Positions 11,896 through 32,800 of a stretch of DNA of 64,000 nucleotides are shown here, in pieces. The stretch covers positions 496,001 to 560,000 of the forward strand of contig NC_092679.1 of the NCBI RefSeq assembly GCF_964355755.1, in the 5' to 3' direction. The stretch comes from Antedon mediterranea. Lineage: Eukaryota; Echinodermata; Crinoidea; Comatulida; Antedonidae. A program made the translations under genes and the position numbers. Each line of letters opens with the position of its first letter. Positions within the stretch are counted from its first letter, which is position 1. The notes under the pieces were generated by a model. It did not search any database, was not told the origin of the DNA, and saw only the letters and a list, made by a program, of their open reading frames with translations.

Positions 11896-14800
11896 TACTC
11901 GACTGGGTGTGTCGAAAGCGAAGAACTCGAAAGCGAAGATCGAAGACCGAAGACCTCGAAAGCGAAGACCCTACGAAATGGTAGTGTGCACAAAATCCGA
12001 CCAAAATCATACAAAATCGTGATAACACCTTGAATTTACAGATTCTAAAAAAATATTTCGATTTTAATTTTTACGTTATCAAAAAACATGACTTTATCTA
12101 TGAACAGGCTGACGCGTTTTCACCAATGGAGTTAATATGTGATATGGTTTTACGAACAAACACATCGCGCTATTTGCAAGGCGACGGACGCACAAGAAGG
12201 ACCTCGCACAGAGCATTGAATTGAATGCAAAATTAAATGTCACTTTTGTTCCGATAACTTTGTAGCACACGTCGCCTACAATTTAAACCCATAGCCAATT
12301 GTTTATAAGTATAGAAATAAACTACATAAAGTAAATTGTAAGAAGTAAAGGATAGCGGTAGGCTTTTTTTAGGCTTATTTTAGAGCCTATATAAAAAGTG
12401 TCCGTATTTTGATTTTATATGTTGCTATGTGTTTTTTATCTATAATATTTGCCTATTGTTTATTATCTAAATGTATAAATAAATACAATAAGATATTCAT
12501 TTTCCTGTATTGTATTTAAACTTTTACATTTTCCCATTGTATACTATTGCTGTTTTACTTAATCGCCAGTTTCAAAATGTTTTCTAATGTATTCATAATA
12601 GACAAATAATATATCAGTATCAGAATATTTAGTGTGGTTGGTGAAACGACAGTAGGCCTACTACTATGTAAAGAAAAATTTAAAAAGGAAAATAAATATT
12701 TCATTAACCAACGTATAAACCACTAACAAAAAAATCCTGCCACAACGTATCGTATTGATGCGCAACGTAAAGAAAATACTCATCTATCTATTTTGCATCC
12801 CCTCACGATCGAAAAGATCATTATGATGAACGTAAAGCAGAAACGGTGTGTTGAACACGTCGATTCCCACTTGTGATGACACGCAAGGTTATTTCCTTAA
12901 GCTTGGTTCCCACTAGAACGTAACGCAAGAACGTACACGCAACGCAAGCGTTTTAACCAATGACAAGCGAAGTTATAGACAATTAGCAATCAGAAGCGAA
13001 TAAGCCATCGCTTGTGATTGGTCAATTCACTTGCGTTGCGTTACGTCCTTGTGTTGCGTCGCTAGACCACGCATTACGGTGCACTTTGCGTGGATACGTT
13101 GCGTCGATCTGAAAACAAATTTCAGCTCTTAAAATATTTCCCGGGCCGATGACAGTTCGTCCCAATAGCTTACCGTGAACTAACGGAACTTTATTTTATA
13201 TCTTTTTATTGTCAAAATCAAAAATTAAACTGTATTCAAATTAATAGGCCTACTGTAGAACGAACGATAGGCATCACATTCTGAAGATTTTGCTCGATCG
13301 TTAACCCGTTATAATAGTATATAATTCTCTTAGATTTGTTTGTGTAGTGTCAATTCTATATTTAAATGGTCAGTATACAACCGGTAACCTGTTTCTTCAT
13401 TTTTTTTAAATTTATATTTTCTTTTGTTAATGGAGACTCATGGCAGGGATATGCAAACATTTAGAAGCGGGACGTCGACAATCTGTTGAAAAAATCGGGA
13501 GACTGTTGAATAGTCGTCTCATCCCACAAGCCTGTGAAATAGAAGGTTGGGGGTTAGAGTGGTTAAGCCCGATAAAAATTCACCATCCTTAACAAAGACA
13601 TGTATAGAGAGTAACTCTTTTTTTTTGTATTCACCACGGGCAATGCTTCAGAAGTCAGTTTTTTTACTTTGATGATAAGGACAATTGTGGTTGGCGGAAC
13701 TGGAACTTCATTAAACTGTCTGGAACTGGAAATGTCTTTTGACAGTGTCGGTAAACGTAATACCGATATAAATAAACACCCGTTTTAATATCGTCACTAA
13801 TCACATTGCAACCGTAACAAAATCGACAATTTTGAAGCGAATATTTTTTATTTCAATCTTTGTTTTGAATGGCTTTTGTCTTTGTTAACGTTGACATAAT
13901 GGCATAATTAAATGTTATTCTGAATTATGGAAGCCGTGAAACAGATGATATGTCGCAGGAAACGATCGATTATAACCAAAATTTGCAGAACGCTGATTCC
14001 TATCGTTCGTTCTTTTTAGCTTTTTGTCAAATCATAATTTGAATATGTTCTATCAAATTTGGCCTGGAAATATTTTAAGAGCTGGATTTAGTTTCCAGAT
14101 CCACGCAAAGTGCGCATTAAGAACAAACTTGCGTGTCCTCACAAGTGGGAACTGACGTGTTCAACACCGTTTATGCCTTCATCGTAATGATTCTCTCGTG
14201 AGGGGATGCAAAATAGAGTATTTTCTTATGTTGCGCGTCAATACGATACGTTGCGGCAGGATGTTTTTGTTAGCTTATTCGCTTGTGATTGCTAACTGTC
14301 TATAACTTCGATTGTCATTGGTTAAAACGCTTGCGTTGCGTTTACGTCCTTGCGTTACGTTCTAGTGGGAACCAAGCTGTTCATACGTTGGTTAATGAAA
14401 TATTTATTTTACTTTTTACATTTTTCTTCTTTACATATTACTGTCGCTTCACCAATCACACTAACCGATACTGATAATATTATTTGTCCATTATTATTAG
14501 AAAAACATTTTTAAACTGGCGAATAATTAAATCAGCAATACTACAGTATAGGCTAAAATGGGGAAAATGTAGTGACGTTTAAAATACTATACAGAATAAT
14601 TAAAGGAAAATAAATATCTTATTGTATTTATTCATACATTTTAGATAATATGCAAATATTATAGATAATAAACATAATATCAACATATTTAAATGCAAAA
14701 AAAAAAAGGATCTCTAAGTTGTATTCACGCGTATAACATTTTTTTAAAACAAGTGTAAAATCTATGATACGGACACTTTTTATATAGGCTCTAAAATTAG

Positions 14801-15239
14801 CCTAAATAGGGCTATCGCAATCCTTTAATTCTTATAATTTACATATTGTAGTTTATTTCTATACTTTTCTATACAATTTGGCTATGGTTTTAAATTGTAG
14901 GCATTGCATTCAATTCAATGCTCTGTGCGATGTCCTTCTTGTGCGTCCGTCGCCTTGCAAATAGCGCGATGTGTTTGTTCGTAAAACCATATCACATATT
15001 AACTCCATTGGAGAATACACGTGAGCTTGTTCATAGATAAAGTCATGTTTTTTGATAACATAACGATTAAAATCGAAATATTTTTTTAGAATCTGTAAAT
15101 TCAAGGTGTTATCATCAGTTGTGTGTGATTTTGGTCCGATTTTGTGTACACTACCATTTCGTAGGGTCTTCGCTTTCGAGGTCTTCGGTCTTCGATCTTC
15201 GCTTTCGAGGTCTTCGCTTTCAACACACCCATACTCGAC
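11896..15239. mobile_element. 3.3-kb foldback transposon with 8-bp target duplication
   Basis: The element proper is 11904-15231, flanked by the direct repeat TACTCGAC at 11896-11903 and 15232-15239. Its ends are TGGGTGTGT(C/T)GAAAGCGAAG in inverted orientation, followed by short CGAAAGCGAAGAC repeats. The outer arms (about 11904-12660 and 14470-15231) are diverged inverted copies of each other, including TATATAAAAAGTGTCCG. An 8-bp duplication fits hAT or P-type transposition. No transposase is recognisable. Both arms keep a short related open frame (12030-12224 plus; 14910-15104 minus). Confidence 0.82.
12897..14394. mobile_element. inner inverted-repeat element (family C related)
   Basis: Bounded by CTTGGTTCCCACTAGAACG at the left and its complement at the right (CGTTCTAGTGGGAACCAAG). 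Each end is followed by about 100 bases of matching inverted sequence containing AACCAATGACA. It is nested in the 3.3-kb foldback. A further pair of inverted blocks (12720-12890 and 14130-14275) lies outside the left end but inside the right end, so the interior has been rearranged. The centre (13100-14050) has no gene that I recognise. Confidence 0.65.
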
Positions 15240-15319
15240 CACCATGCAGATGTAGGCTACATGTACATATATTTAATTTATTTTTGATTTTTATTTTACT
15301 TTCAGTAACTAAAAAATAG

Positions 15320-22708
<7,389 letters not shown>

Positions 22709-22741
22709 TCTGTTTGAAAATAGCAATATTAGAATTTTATA

Positions 22742-22747
22742 AATAAA
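22742..22747 (+). terminator. DZANK1 polyadenylation signal
   Basis: AATAAA, 33 bases after the stop codon and in the correct orientation; the first such hexamer downstream of the gene. Confidence 0.65.
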
Positions 22748-22791
22748 AGTTTAGCCGATACTCAGTATCTGTAATGACCAGTATCATAGGT

Positions 22792-22902
22792 AAATTCTGT
22801 AATACAGTGTCACATATGTATCACATGTGATGCCTGTATCATTAGACCATAAGCCTAACCTTAACGTACGACTGCCACATGTGATACTTTATTACAGAAT
22901 TT
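22792..22902. mobile_element. small foldback element
   Basis: AAATTCTGTAATACAGTGTC at the left pairs with the end GATACTTTATTACAGAATTT, with inner CACATGTGAT halves. About 111 bp, just past the DZANK1 polyadenylation signal. Confidence 0.55.
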
Positions 22903-23608
22903 GTTAAGATAAAGCGAATCGGTGGTTGTGTTTAATCTTTAAATTTTATGGTTCGTTGTAATTAGGATATAGACATTACATTTGGTGGAAGAGTGATCAA
23001 ACAATTATTAATTATTTATGTAAAACATTTAATATCATTGATCAAATATTAAAGCTCCTAAATTTAAGGTTATATTTTTGAAAATGAGAAATTTTGCAAA
23101 ATAGTACCTGATCAAATAATGTGTGTAATTATATTTTTAAACCTTGTTTATTTATAGTTGATTGTATTTAAATGATCATTAATCATGACCTGTAATTCTT
23201 TTATTGTAATTGTCCCACACCAGGGTAATAAATTAACTGTCTACCTTGCTTTACTTCAACAGCCTATAAAGGAATCTCATATTTCATAATTCCCTAGGTG
23301 TTTATTAATTTTTCATAACCATGTCAACCATGAGTCCCATAAGGTAAAAACATTAAAGTTGCATTTCTACATCTGCCTCATTATCCCTCTTGGATTAATG
23401 TGGATATTTTGTAATGAGTAAATGTGTCAATTCAGGTGATTTTGTGATTAATATTTTGAAATAAATTGTTTGCTATTTGTATGCCTTGTATTTTGAATGA
23501 ATTGTGATAAATTCACTATAATGCATTTGAATTGTCATTGGTTAATGGGACACGCACTACGCATTGGATCAATCAAAATAAATATTCTTTTTAGTAGATA
23601 AGGAGCTA

Positions 23609-23730
23609 TGTAATTGGTCAGATGTTTTCCTTACTCTGACGTAATGTACTTTATGCAAATTTCATTGAAAATAACGCTTATGTATAAAGTACAGTTGCGT
23701 CATAGTGGGGGTGAAACCTGACCAATTACA
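23609..23730. mobile_element. small foldback with inverted CCAAT boxes
   Basis: TGTAATTGGTCAG at the left and CTGACCAATTACA at the right, about 122 bp apart; related in style to family C. Confidence 0.5.
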
Positions 23731-25838
23731 AAGTATTTTTTAACGACGATGTTCAATATATTAGTTTTCCATAATCTTTTAATATATCACCCACGGCCAT
23801 GAAACCTTGATATTCAATTTGATTTATTTTTAATCGCACTTTTGTAGCACTAAATGTTTGCCGCCTAAATAGAATATTCCATCCAGAAATGTGTTTTTAA
23901 GATTAATATTTTGTGTAATATTCTTTTATACATTTTAATACAGTACTCCAATGTATGTGATATATAGGCCTAGAGTAGAATAGTCCGTCCAACACCTTGT
24001 TATTAAAATTGTATTAATATAATAATGAAAAAAATGATATTCTTTTAATATATTTATTATGGATTTTACTTTGGTAGATGTCAATAGGCCTACTCCAATT
24101 TCATGTATTGTATTCTGTTTTAAATTTGACCGAATAATACCAAAGCCACAATATTGTCTTTTTGGTCTCGTTATTACTAAGTACATGCTTACTTTAAGTC
24201 TCCTACCTACTTGTTATTTAACCACATACAAGTGTGATGGCACGCTTGTAAGGTTTTAGCCAACTATTCGCTTAAGGCAGTCCTCAGCAATCAACCGTGT
24301 TTTTCCTCAGGAAAAATTATATGATTATAATTTGTATATTATTATTTTAATTATTAAAGAATTCCATCAATTAAATTTCCAATTGATCAAGAAAACACTA
24401 GAGCAGTTATTGAACTCACATTGTCGAGACGATTTTGTATTTTTTCAGTTTTATGGGCTGCGTCTCACAAGCCTTTTTTCCCTTTTTTAGTTAACCAAAT
24501 TATTAATAATAATAACTTTTAAGAGAAATACATGTTACTTATAACTGTAGGTGTGGTCTCTATGGTATGGGAGAGATTAATCACGGACTGCCATGTCAAT
24601 GTTGATTAAACCCAACTGTACTTAAACAGAATTTAAAAGTAGGCCCTATATCACAACGAAACGTTTGTCAATAAATATTCATTTGTTTAATAGGTCTTGG
24701 CAATAACATACATACAATATAAAATATTATTTATAACATTATGACGGAATTATTAATACCGGTAACTAAATACTATGAACCGAACTTTACGATTAAATCA
24801 TTTTGCAACAAAATATTCCGATCTGCGGTACGGTGGAATTATTCTACATCTGACGCACTTGACAAAAACGCGCTCAACATTTTCTTATAATTTCATTTCA
24901 GACAGTTTAATTGGTACTGGTACCGATAAAAATAAAATTTGATAATAGAGGCTATTATAATAATTAATTTGATATGGTGAATGAATTTGTAGAGAAACAC
25001 GTTTCAAATGGACCACACATTGTTGACAACAGTACACGTACTATACATACTTCACAGTATGGTGCCGGACGACCTGGTGCTCGACATGAAACTGGCTCGG
25101 AAAAGGCAGGCAACAGCGACAGTGCAAGACGACCGGCTCAGTGTGATCTTGCGACTGTGAGGGCAACTCATGTTTTTATATGATGTAATAAGTACCGCAA
25201 AGTTTGTAATTATGCCTATCAATTTAAACACATTCTTTAAGTGTCTCTCAACCTGTACAAATGTACCACCGGAATTTTGATGTTTCTATTCACTTACCCG
25301 TCATGTACTTTAGTTGCTCAGTTCATTGATTGGTAATATAAATCCACAGAATCTTCATGAATTCAGTATAAATCCAAAGTAAAATAAATCCGTACAATTA
25401 AGTATATATAAATCCATAATTATTGGTATTATCTGAGTAAAGTAAAACTGTATGTATGAGATCCTCGCTAACGCGTGGCCGCTGTACAATCTTTTAGTTA
25501 CAAGTGTCGGTTTCCAGGTGTACAAATAATTTGCATACATTCTACATACGATTACTGTACACTTAGACAACGTATTCGATTCCCGATAATTTAGAATCGT
25601 TTCACAATTAGTTTTAATTCGGCATAGTTAGAAATATATAAAATTTTTACGAGCTTTTTTTCGCATAATAATATAAAATTATAACATTTAGCGCTTTGAT
25701 TATTTTATTTAATGTAAATTTAGTGAATTCAAGACAAGATTGTTTTCAGTAATTAAATTACAGAAAATACAATATGAAAATTACACGAAACGAAAGCTCT
25801 ATCGACAATCAAGCGCGCGCGTGTTAACCCGTTTGAAA

Positions 25839-26006
25839 TCCTATTCTAATTACACAGCGTCCGATGAAGCTTATTTATATTTCTATTCTAATTACACAGC
25901 GTTCGATGAAGCTTATTTATATTCCTATTCTAATTACACAGCGTCCGATGAAGCTTATTTATATTCCTATTCTAATTACACAGCGTCCGATGAAGCTTAT
26001 TTATAT
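25839..26006. repeat. 42-bp tandem repeat, four units
   Basis: Four near-identical 42-base units containing TTCTAATTACACAGCG and GATGAAGCTTATTTATA, starting near 25839, 25881, 25923 and 25965. The length divides by three, so a frame stays open (a 14-residue SYSNYTASDEAYLY repeat), but there is no gene context. Confidence 0.85.
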
Positions 26007-26240
26007 CATTATTTAATAATATCCGTTTGCCGAAGTTTACTGAAATGAAATTATAAAACTGTCAATATATAATGCCACTTTAATAGTGATAATAATATTA
26101 TATAAAATGTACAGTTTGTTCATATTATACATGATATTTACACTGCGAACATTAATACCCTGAATTTCATTTTTAAGCAGTCGATAGCGACACGAGATTA
26201 ACCAAAACATTTGTCGGTGACGCCCTGAGAAAATAAAAAC

Positions 26241-26367
26241 TAAAGCTCTGTCTACACTATCAAACTAGTTTGATGTGCCCAAATATGGTAGGGATATGAA
26301 ATCATTATCCATTATGGGAACATCACATGTTTATGTCGCATCAATTTTGATAGTGTAGACAGAGTAT
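26241..26367. mobile_element. MITE family A, copy 10
   Basis: TAAAGCTCTGTCTACACTAT at the left and TGATAGTGTAGACAGAGTATA at the right; core shortened. Intergenic, about 450 bases past the isthmin stop codon. Confidence 0.85.
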
Positions 26368-26519
26368 AATATATCTCAATATCAAGTAAAAAAAAACACG
26401 TAACCCGTTTGGAATAACACAAATATTGAATGAAATTCCACATGCCTCAACTATCTCACAATACTATACCAATATTATATCACTTATCAACGACCACTGA
26501 GACGATTACTACGAACGTT

Positions 26520-26674
26520 AAAGCTTCGTTCCCACTGTGACGCAACAAAGAACGTAAGCCGTACGCACGTAATTTGACCAATCACGATACGCTGGATCAT
26601 CCAAACTGTGTCGCTTGTGATTGGTCAAATTACTTGGTTGCCCTTACGTCATGGCGTTATGTTCAAGTGAGTTC
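26520..26674. mobile_element. MITE family C, copy 1
   Basis: AAGCTTCGTTCCCACTGTG, then a GACGCAAC-type stretch and TTGACCAATCACGATACG, with the mirrored TTGTGATTGGTCAAATTAC. The right end is eroded. Confidence 0.75.
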
Positions 26675-26813
26675 AGTGCCTTATAATGAAAAACAATGTT
26701 CATTATATTATTTTTACGTTCAACTTATTATATACTGGTACCATAGGTACTTGTTCATACACTAATATACTGCTGTGGAATGCAACCGTGTTTCTTTTGG
26801 CAATTTTTTTTTT

Positions 26814-29800
26814 CTAGAAATCATTAACTCTTTTTATATATTTTCTCAAATCGGAATCGTTCGGAAATTCTCGACAACCCGAGTTATTATTAGGTTGTCT
26901 AACTTGGTTATATTTCGTCCAATCACCTTTACAAATAATCCACGGAAGAATATCGATTTTATAATGTAATTCTGGTGATATTTTTGAGCTGATTAATTGC
27001 GGCGTCCCGGCTCCAGGCCCACGTGTGATTAACTTGCGATTGTTATTATAGCAACATTGCTGAGATGCTGAGCTTGTGGTATGGTCTGAATGCAGTGATC
27101 TGATACAGTATTTAGCAGTGGGTTTGAATATTTCCAAGTGGTCATCTTCACTACTTGCATCTTCCCAATTAAACCACGTTTCCGATTCCTTATCCAATAT
27201 GGCGTCTAGAAAGTTTGTAGGATAGGTACACGGACAGTTCGGTAAACCTTCAAAGTACGGTGTCAACTGATCTTTGCATTTCATCCACTCTTCACAATTA
27301 TCTTTTTCTGTGAATTATTAAAATAATTCAGGAATTAGTTAGTGACGTCACTGTGAAACATGTATATGGAAATGTAATGTAGGCCTATAATATTTATTAC
27401 AATAATAATTGATTTACGGTAAGTTTAGGTGACATTATATTGCTGCTACTAAGTACAGTATTCAGAAATAAGATATGATAGCCTATTACTGTATGGCCTA
27501 CACATTGTTGAATAAAGTTATAGCAAAGAACGTATGCACAGATAAATAAAACTTGGTTCTCACTCTACGACGCAACTCAGTCCCGTAGGCACAACGCAAT
27601 TGAGTTGACCAACAAGCGACGACAGTTTGGTGATCAGTGTGCGTCGCGCTTACGTCATTGCATCGCGTCCTATGGAAGCTTTAATACGATGTTTATAATC
27701 TCTAAACAATGTTTCTTATTAACCAAAATGCAGTAAATATAATTACTGTACCTGCAACCGTAACAGGAACGGCACTACTTGGTAAGTCCATTGACGATGT
27801 TTCTATAAGAAAAATAAATAAATCATAAATAAAATATGCCTTTGCAGCTATTTGATTTATATTTATATACAAAAAAATTTGTTTTTTTATTACGTATTAT
27901 ATTTTTGTTTTACCCGTCAATGACCTTTTATCAAATAATTATAAACTATTCAAATCTCCTCTAATGGTTTACGTAAACTTTGACAAGGTGGCACTAAACC
28001 TGAAGCGGAACCCTACTCCCCTGAGGGCAGTATATAGATTATATTAATTTCCACAGTCCGGAATTAACTTATGTAATGAAATTTTGTTCTATATGGAAAA
28101 ATTAAATATCCACACATGTATCAATTGCATTATAATGAAATAAAACAAGTTGATGTAGTAGATTACAATGTGATTAGATGGAGGTCACCGTCACTGCTAG
28201 CCTACATCAACCTAATTATGATTGCATTAATGGGTTTACTCTGAAGATTTCAATGCGATATGAGTTGGTATATCATGAGACAGGTGTGCGTACACTTTGT
28301 GTTAACATTTCATCTGTTTCATCCCGTAACACTCTAGAGAACTGATGTTACGTTTGTGTTAAGCTTGATTTGTCCCTGAAGTCACTCACCTGGCTGTCCC
28401 TTAATTCAAAATAAAACGTCTATCTATACACGAATTACACTATGGACAGAAAATACGTAGGTTTGCTAAATGCTAAGAGTCAGCTATAGGCATCCTTTAA
28501 ATTTGTGTAATTTTCGAAAAAGACACCTCTTAAATATTGAAAGCAATTTGCTTACTCAGAATGCCTGTTTAGAAATAAAGTTAAGTTATGTCTACACTAT
28601 CAAATTAGTTTAACAAAAGAAGTGTGATGTACCGAAATCCAAATAGTAGTGATATGCACAAATATGGTAGTGATATCACATCATCATGTCCATTATTATG
28701 AACACATCACATTTTTTGTCATATATTTGATAGTGTAGAGCTTTATTTTACTATTGTTGTTAATGTTGGTCTTTTCCAATAAAGTTCAATATCCCAGCAG
28801 AGGTAGATATTAGTACATTTGGCTTGGTTTTCAGAAAAGTATCCACATTGTGACCTATATAAAACCCAACGATTGATTAACCACATCATTTAAGTGTGGT
28901 TTCAATTAGTGGTAGAATTTTCTTTAAATCGTCTAAACCAGAGTAAATGCGCTGGAGGTTGGGGAGGTTATAATAGCATAACATCAATCAATTTTTATAA
29001 AAATTACAGATCTTGGGTGACAAATATCAAGAATGGAAAAGAAAAAAACACTTGGAAATGTAAATATTAACGGACTTGATCAAGAATTATACGTATGAAA
29101 CGCTATGTGCCACAATGTTTATACTATAGTACGGTATATTATTCTTACCTGGACACGGTTGATAATCACACTCTTGTGTCTCTGATGCAACACATCTAAT
29201 TGAATTGCAGCTCCGTGATCGTTGTCTTAACCCGTGTCCACACGACACTGAGCATGCCGTCCATTCACCCCATGTCTCTTCTTTCCCTAAAAGAATTAGA
29301 TATTATAAATTAGATTTAGATGTTGTATCGTTTGTTAGCATAGGTCATATTATTTTAATCATTTTCTCGTTTTTGTCCAGTTTCCAAATTATATCTAGTT
29401 CTGAGCAGCGCCCTTCTCCGTCGTGCCTCTACACAGGTTGCATTTTGTATATATTCAATTATGCTTTATGTAAGGAATGACTTAGGAACAATTAGCCTAC
29501 AATTGGCCTAATGGAAGCATAGGACATTTGACACCTTGGACGTCGTCAGTCCAGCTGCCTATTGATCCTACTTCATCGTATCGTACACAACACAAATTTT
29601 GTTTCAATATTATTGTTAGATATTGGGTAGCATTCTAGCAATGGTTAAGTCTGGCAATAACCCTCTCGAAATAGTTTACCAAGTGCTTAAAGATTTTACT
29701 TAAATGCTGTGTCTACACAATTCTAAGTGGCTTGTTTGAGTAAGTTTCGTGGGATGTTTGCTAAGTTATTGTACTTGGCATCTTATTTAGTTACATCCAC

Positions 29801-32800
29801 AATTCGATAGCCGTGGAAATTGCTTATAAAGTTTATGTCCTATTTCACACAATTAAATAGAAACATTTTACAAATATTGAGAGTGCTTGTTCTCATATAA
29901 TATTGACATATCCTTCAAACTGCAGCCAACTTTCTTAAGGCATGGTAAATACACCAAACTTTCAGAGACGTGTTTATAATTTTTCGTGATTATGTTCATA
30001 TTATGAGCACAGCATACAAGCAATCGCCGGCGTCAGCAGTCCATCTATGTAGACCTAGTTTATATTCGACTAAGTTTAACTAATTTCACAAAATGCAAAC
30101 GTTATAAGATTTTTCTCATTAGAGAAATGACATTCTTCTAAAAATTCATCATCTCTTTCGTAATGTTTCATCAAATCTAAAATATTGTATTTCAGACAAA
30201 ACCATGACGCTTCATTCATGAAGTTTATGTCGACGAATTAAAGAAATAAAGCTTATATATTATAAAGAGCTTCACTTTCATTTTTGATAGGTCACTAGAA
30301 AATGTCAAATATCATCCAAATAATGAGAAAAATTAAGCTATTATAAAATATCATACTTTACTTTTCAACAATAATTAATTGTGAAAAACATGAAAAGTTG
30401 TGACTCAATGGTTAGAGCAGGTTCAACCGGACGTACCTGGTTCCGGTTAGACGACAGTGTGGCGCGTTTTCACGTGAATATCAACTAAATTATTATTTTC
30501 TTACGTCTGATTAAGCTGTAAAAACTACAAAATTAAACGCTGATAAGACTTTATATTGTTCTATTACACTTTTTGTTTGATGTCGAATAAAACAATTTCA
30601 CGCTAAGGAGCGTAAAATCGCTCACACGCTCATGTTCCAAGATTTTCTTGCAAATTAGAATTATGATTTAAATGATGGTAAACATGACTAACGTATTAAT
30701 ACTGTATAACTAGAACTGGATTGATACCAGTGTGTTTGTCAGCACCAGCGCTTGCCATGTAATTACACGTCCAAATACACCTCCATGTAATTATAACCTA
30801 ACCAATCAAAAGTCTAGGACTCTAATAATTATTTGCGCTTTGGGTGCAAAATTGTAAGCTGTGAAATACTAGGTATAGTTAGGTCGATAATAATATTAAC
30901 TCATCTGATATGGGTCGGTGATCAAGGGACCGATTTGGAGGCGGCAGATCATGATTACCGAGATGTATCCGTCGGAATAGATCAAAGTCAAAATGGCCGA
31001 AAAAAATTAAAACTTGCAACCCAAGACAATATTGCTGAATGCTGTCTAAGTTAAAAAGTACTGAAGCGGTATTTGTGGTCAAGTTGCATGGTGTGCTACA
31101 ATATTATACCTATTTGGAATTTAGATGGTTCAGTTCTATTGAAACATTGAATTTGCAGGGCCTACGTGCAATTAATGTAGGATTTTATATACATAATATT
31201 TTATGAAATTACCGATAATTAAACATAATGTGATTATGTTAAAAATGCTTTTAAAAACAGGTCGATGTTTCCAAGACACGCGCGTATCATGACGTAATGA
31301 TACCATTAAATATACCGATATTATTTATCAGCAGTATAACAATTATGTCTAGATAGCCTATAGTTCAACAAATAAAGTGAAATAACAATCAATATCATTG
31401 TTTATTATTGATGACAACACCCACGTAGATTATTATATTTTATAACTGGGATTTGAAAAGGAAATTTCACAATAAATTAAAAATTGGTTGTACAAAATTT
31501 AAATTTGGTAAAGTTATAAATAACAACTGTTTTATTTGTTCGGGTTTGTCATTTGCTTGTATTTGCATTGTATAACTGTTACGTTCATGTCTAGAGCGAT
31601 AGTACTACAACGCATATGGTATCATCAGGGAGAACAACTCCCTGGTATCATACCCCATGTCAAATAATAGAACAACTCCCTGGTATCATACCCCATGTCA
31701 AATAATAGTTACGTTCATGTCTTGTATGGTACTATCATCAGGGAGAACAACTCCCTGGTATCATACCCCATGTCAAATAATAGTTACGTTCATGTCTTGT
31801 ATGGTATCATCAGGGAGAACAACTGCCTGGTATCATACCCCATGTCAAATAATAGTTACGTTCATGTCTTGTATGGTATCATCAGGGAGAACAACTCCCT
31901 GGTATCATACCCCATGTCAAATAATAGTTACGTTCATGTCTTGTATGGTATCATCAGGGAGAACAACTCCCTGGTATCATACCCCATGTCAAATAATAGT
32001 TACGTTCATGTCTTGTATGGTATCATCAGGGAGAACAACTCCCTGGTATCATACCCCATGTCAAATAATAGTTACGTTCATGTCTTGTATGGTATCATCA
32101 GGAAGAACAACTCCCTGGTATCATACCCCATGTCAAATAATAGTTACGTTCATGTCTTGTATGGTATCATCAGGGAGAACAACTGCCTGGTATCATACCC
32201 CATGTCAAATAATAGTTACGTTCATGTCTTGTATGGTATCATCAGGGAGAACAACTCCCTGGTATCATACCCCATGTCAAATAATAATTTGTGTCGTCTA
32301 CGATTGATAATTAAATTGCGCTCGGCAACAAAGCTTCTCACTGCACTGATGAGAACCAATACCTTTGCAATGGTCACTTTGAACAAATTCCTGAGCGGTC
32401 AATGAACCCTGTATGTACGCCACTTGGTTGAAATAAAGGTGAAAGTTGATTGATTAATCAACCGCTTACTGCTTATACAGTAGAACCTCCATTTTACGTA
32501 CGGTACGGGACCGAAAGGCGTACGTAAAACAAAGGATTCGTAAAATCAAGGTTGACCTTAAATTGACCCCAAATATGTAGAGATCGTAGCTATAAAGGCT
32601 ACCCTGTTTGTCTACTTTATTGAACAGCATGCAGGTTGTCACTAGCTAGGCCTTGCCTAGACTATTCAGGCCAGGCTAGCAGGCCTAGCAAGATGTGAGG
32701 CCTAACTAGAAAAGTACAGTACTGTACAGTATATACAGGCTGTGAGATGTTTAAATAAAGTGTAAAATATCAATGTTCTTGTATTTTCTATCAATAAAAA

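Larger units (their letters stand above)
22709..26813. other. intergenic region between the DZANK1 and isthmin 3' ends
   Basis: The two genes converge here. I see no credible gene: the short open frames lack family features. It contains two small foldbacks, a 42-bp tandem repeat, one family A and one family C element (listed separately), and otherwise AT-rich unique sequence. Confidence 0.6.

Noticed and set aside
24974-25183. 69-codon open frame between DZANK1 and isthmin
   Set aside because: Short, isolated and without recognisable domain or splice signals; likely chance.
31741-32290. Direct repeats at regular spacing, superficially like a CRISPR array
   Set aside because: Units are contiguous with no variable spacers, and the locus is an intron of an animal gene.
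31657-32405. Two overlapping open frames of 216 and 236 codons
   Set aside because: Both are translations of the 72-bp satellite in different frames; the unit length keeps all frames open, and there is no homology or gene structure.
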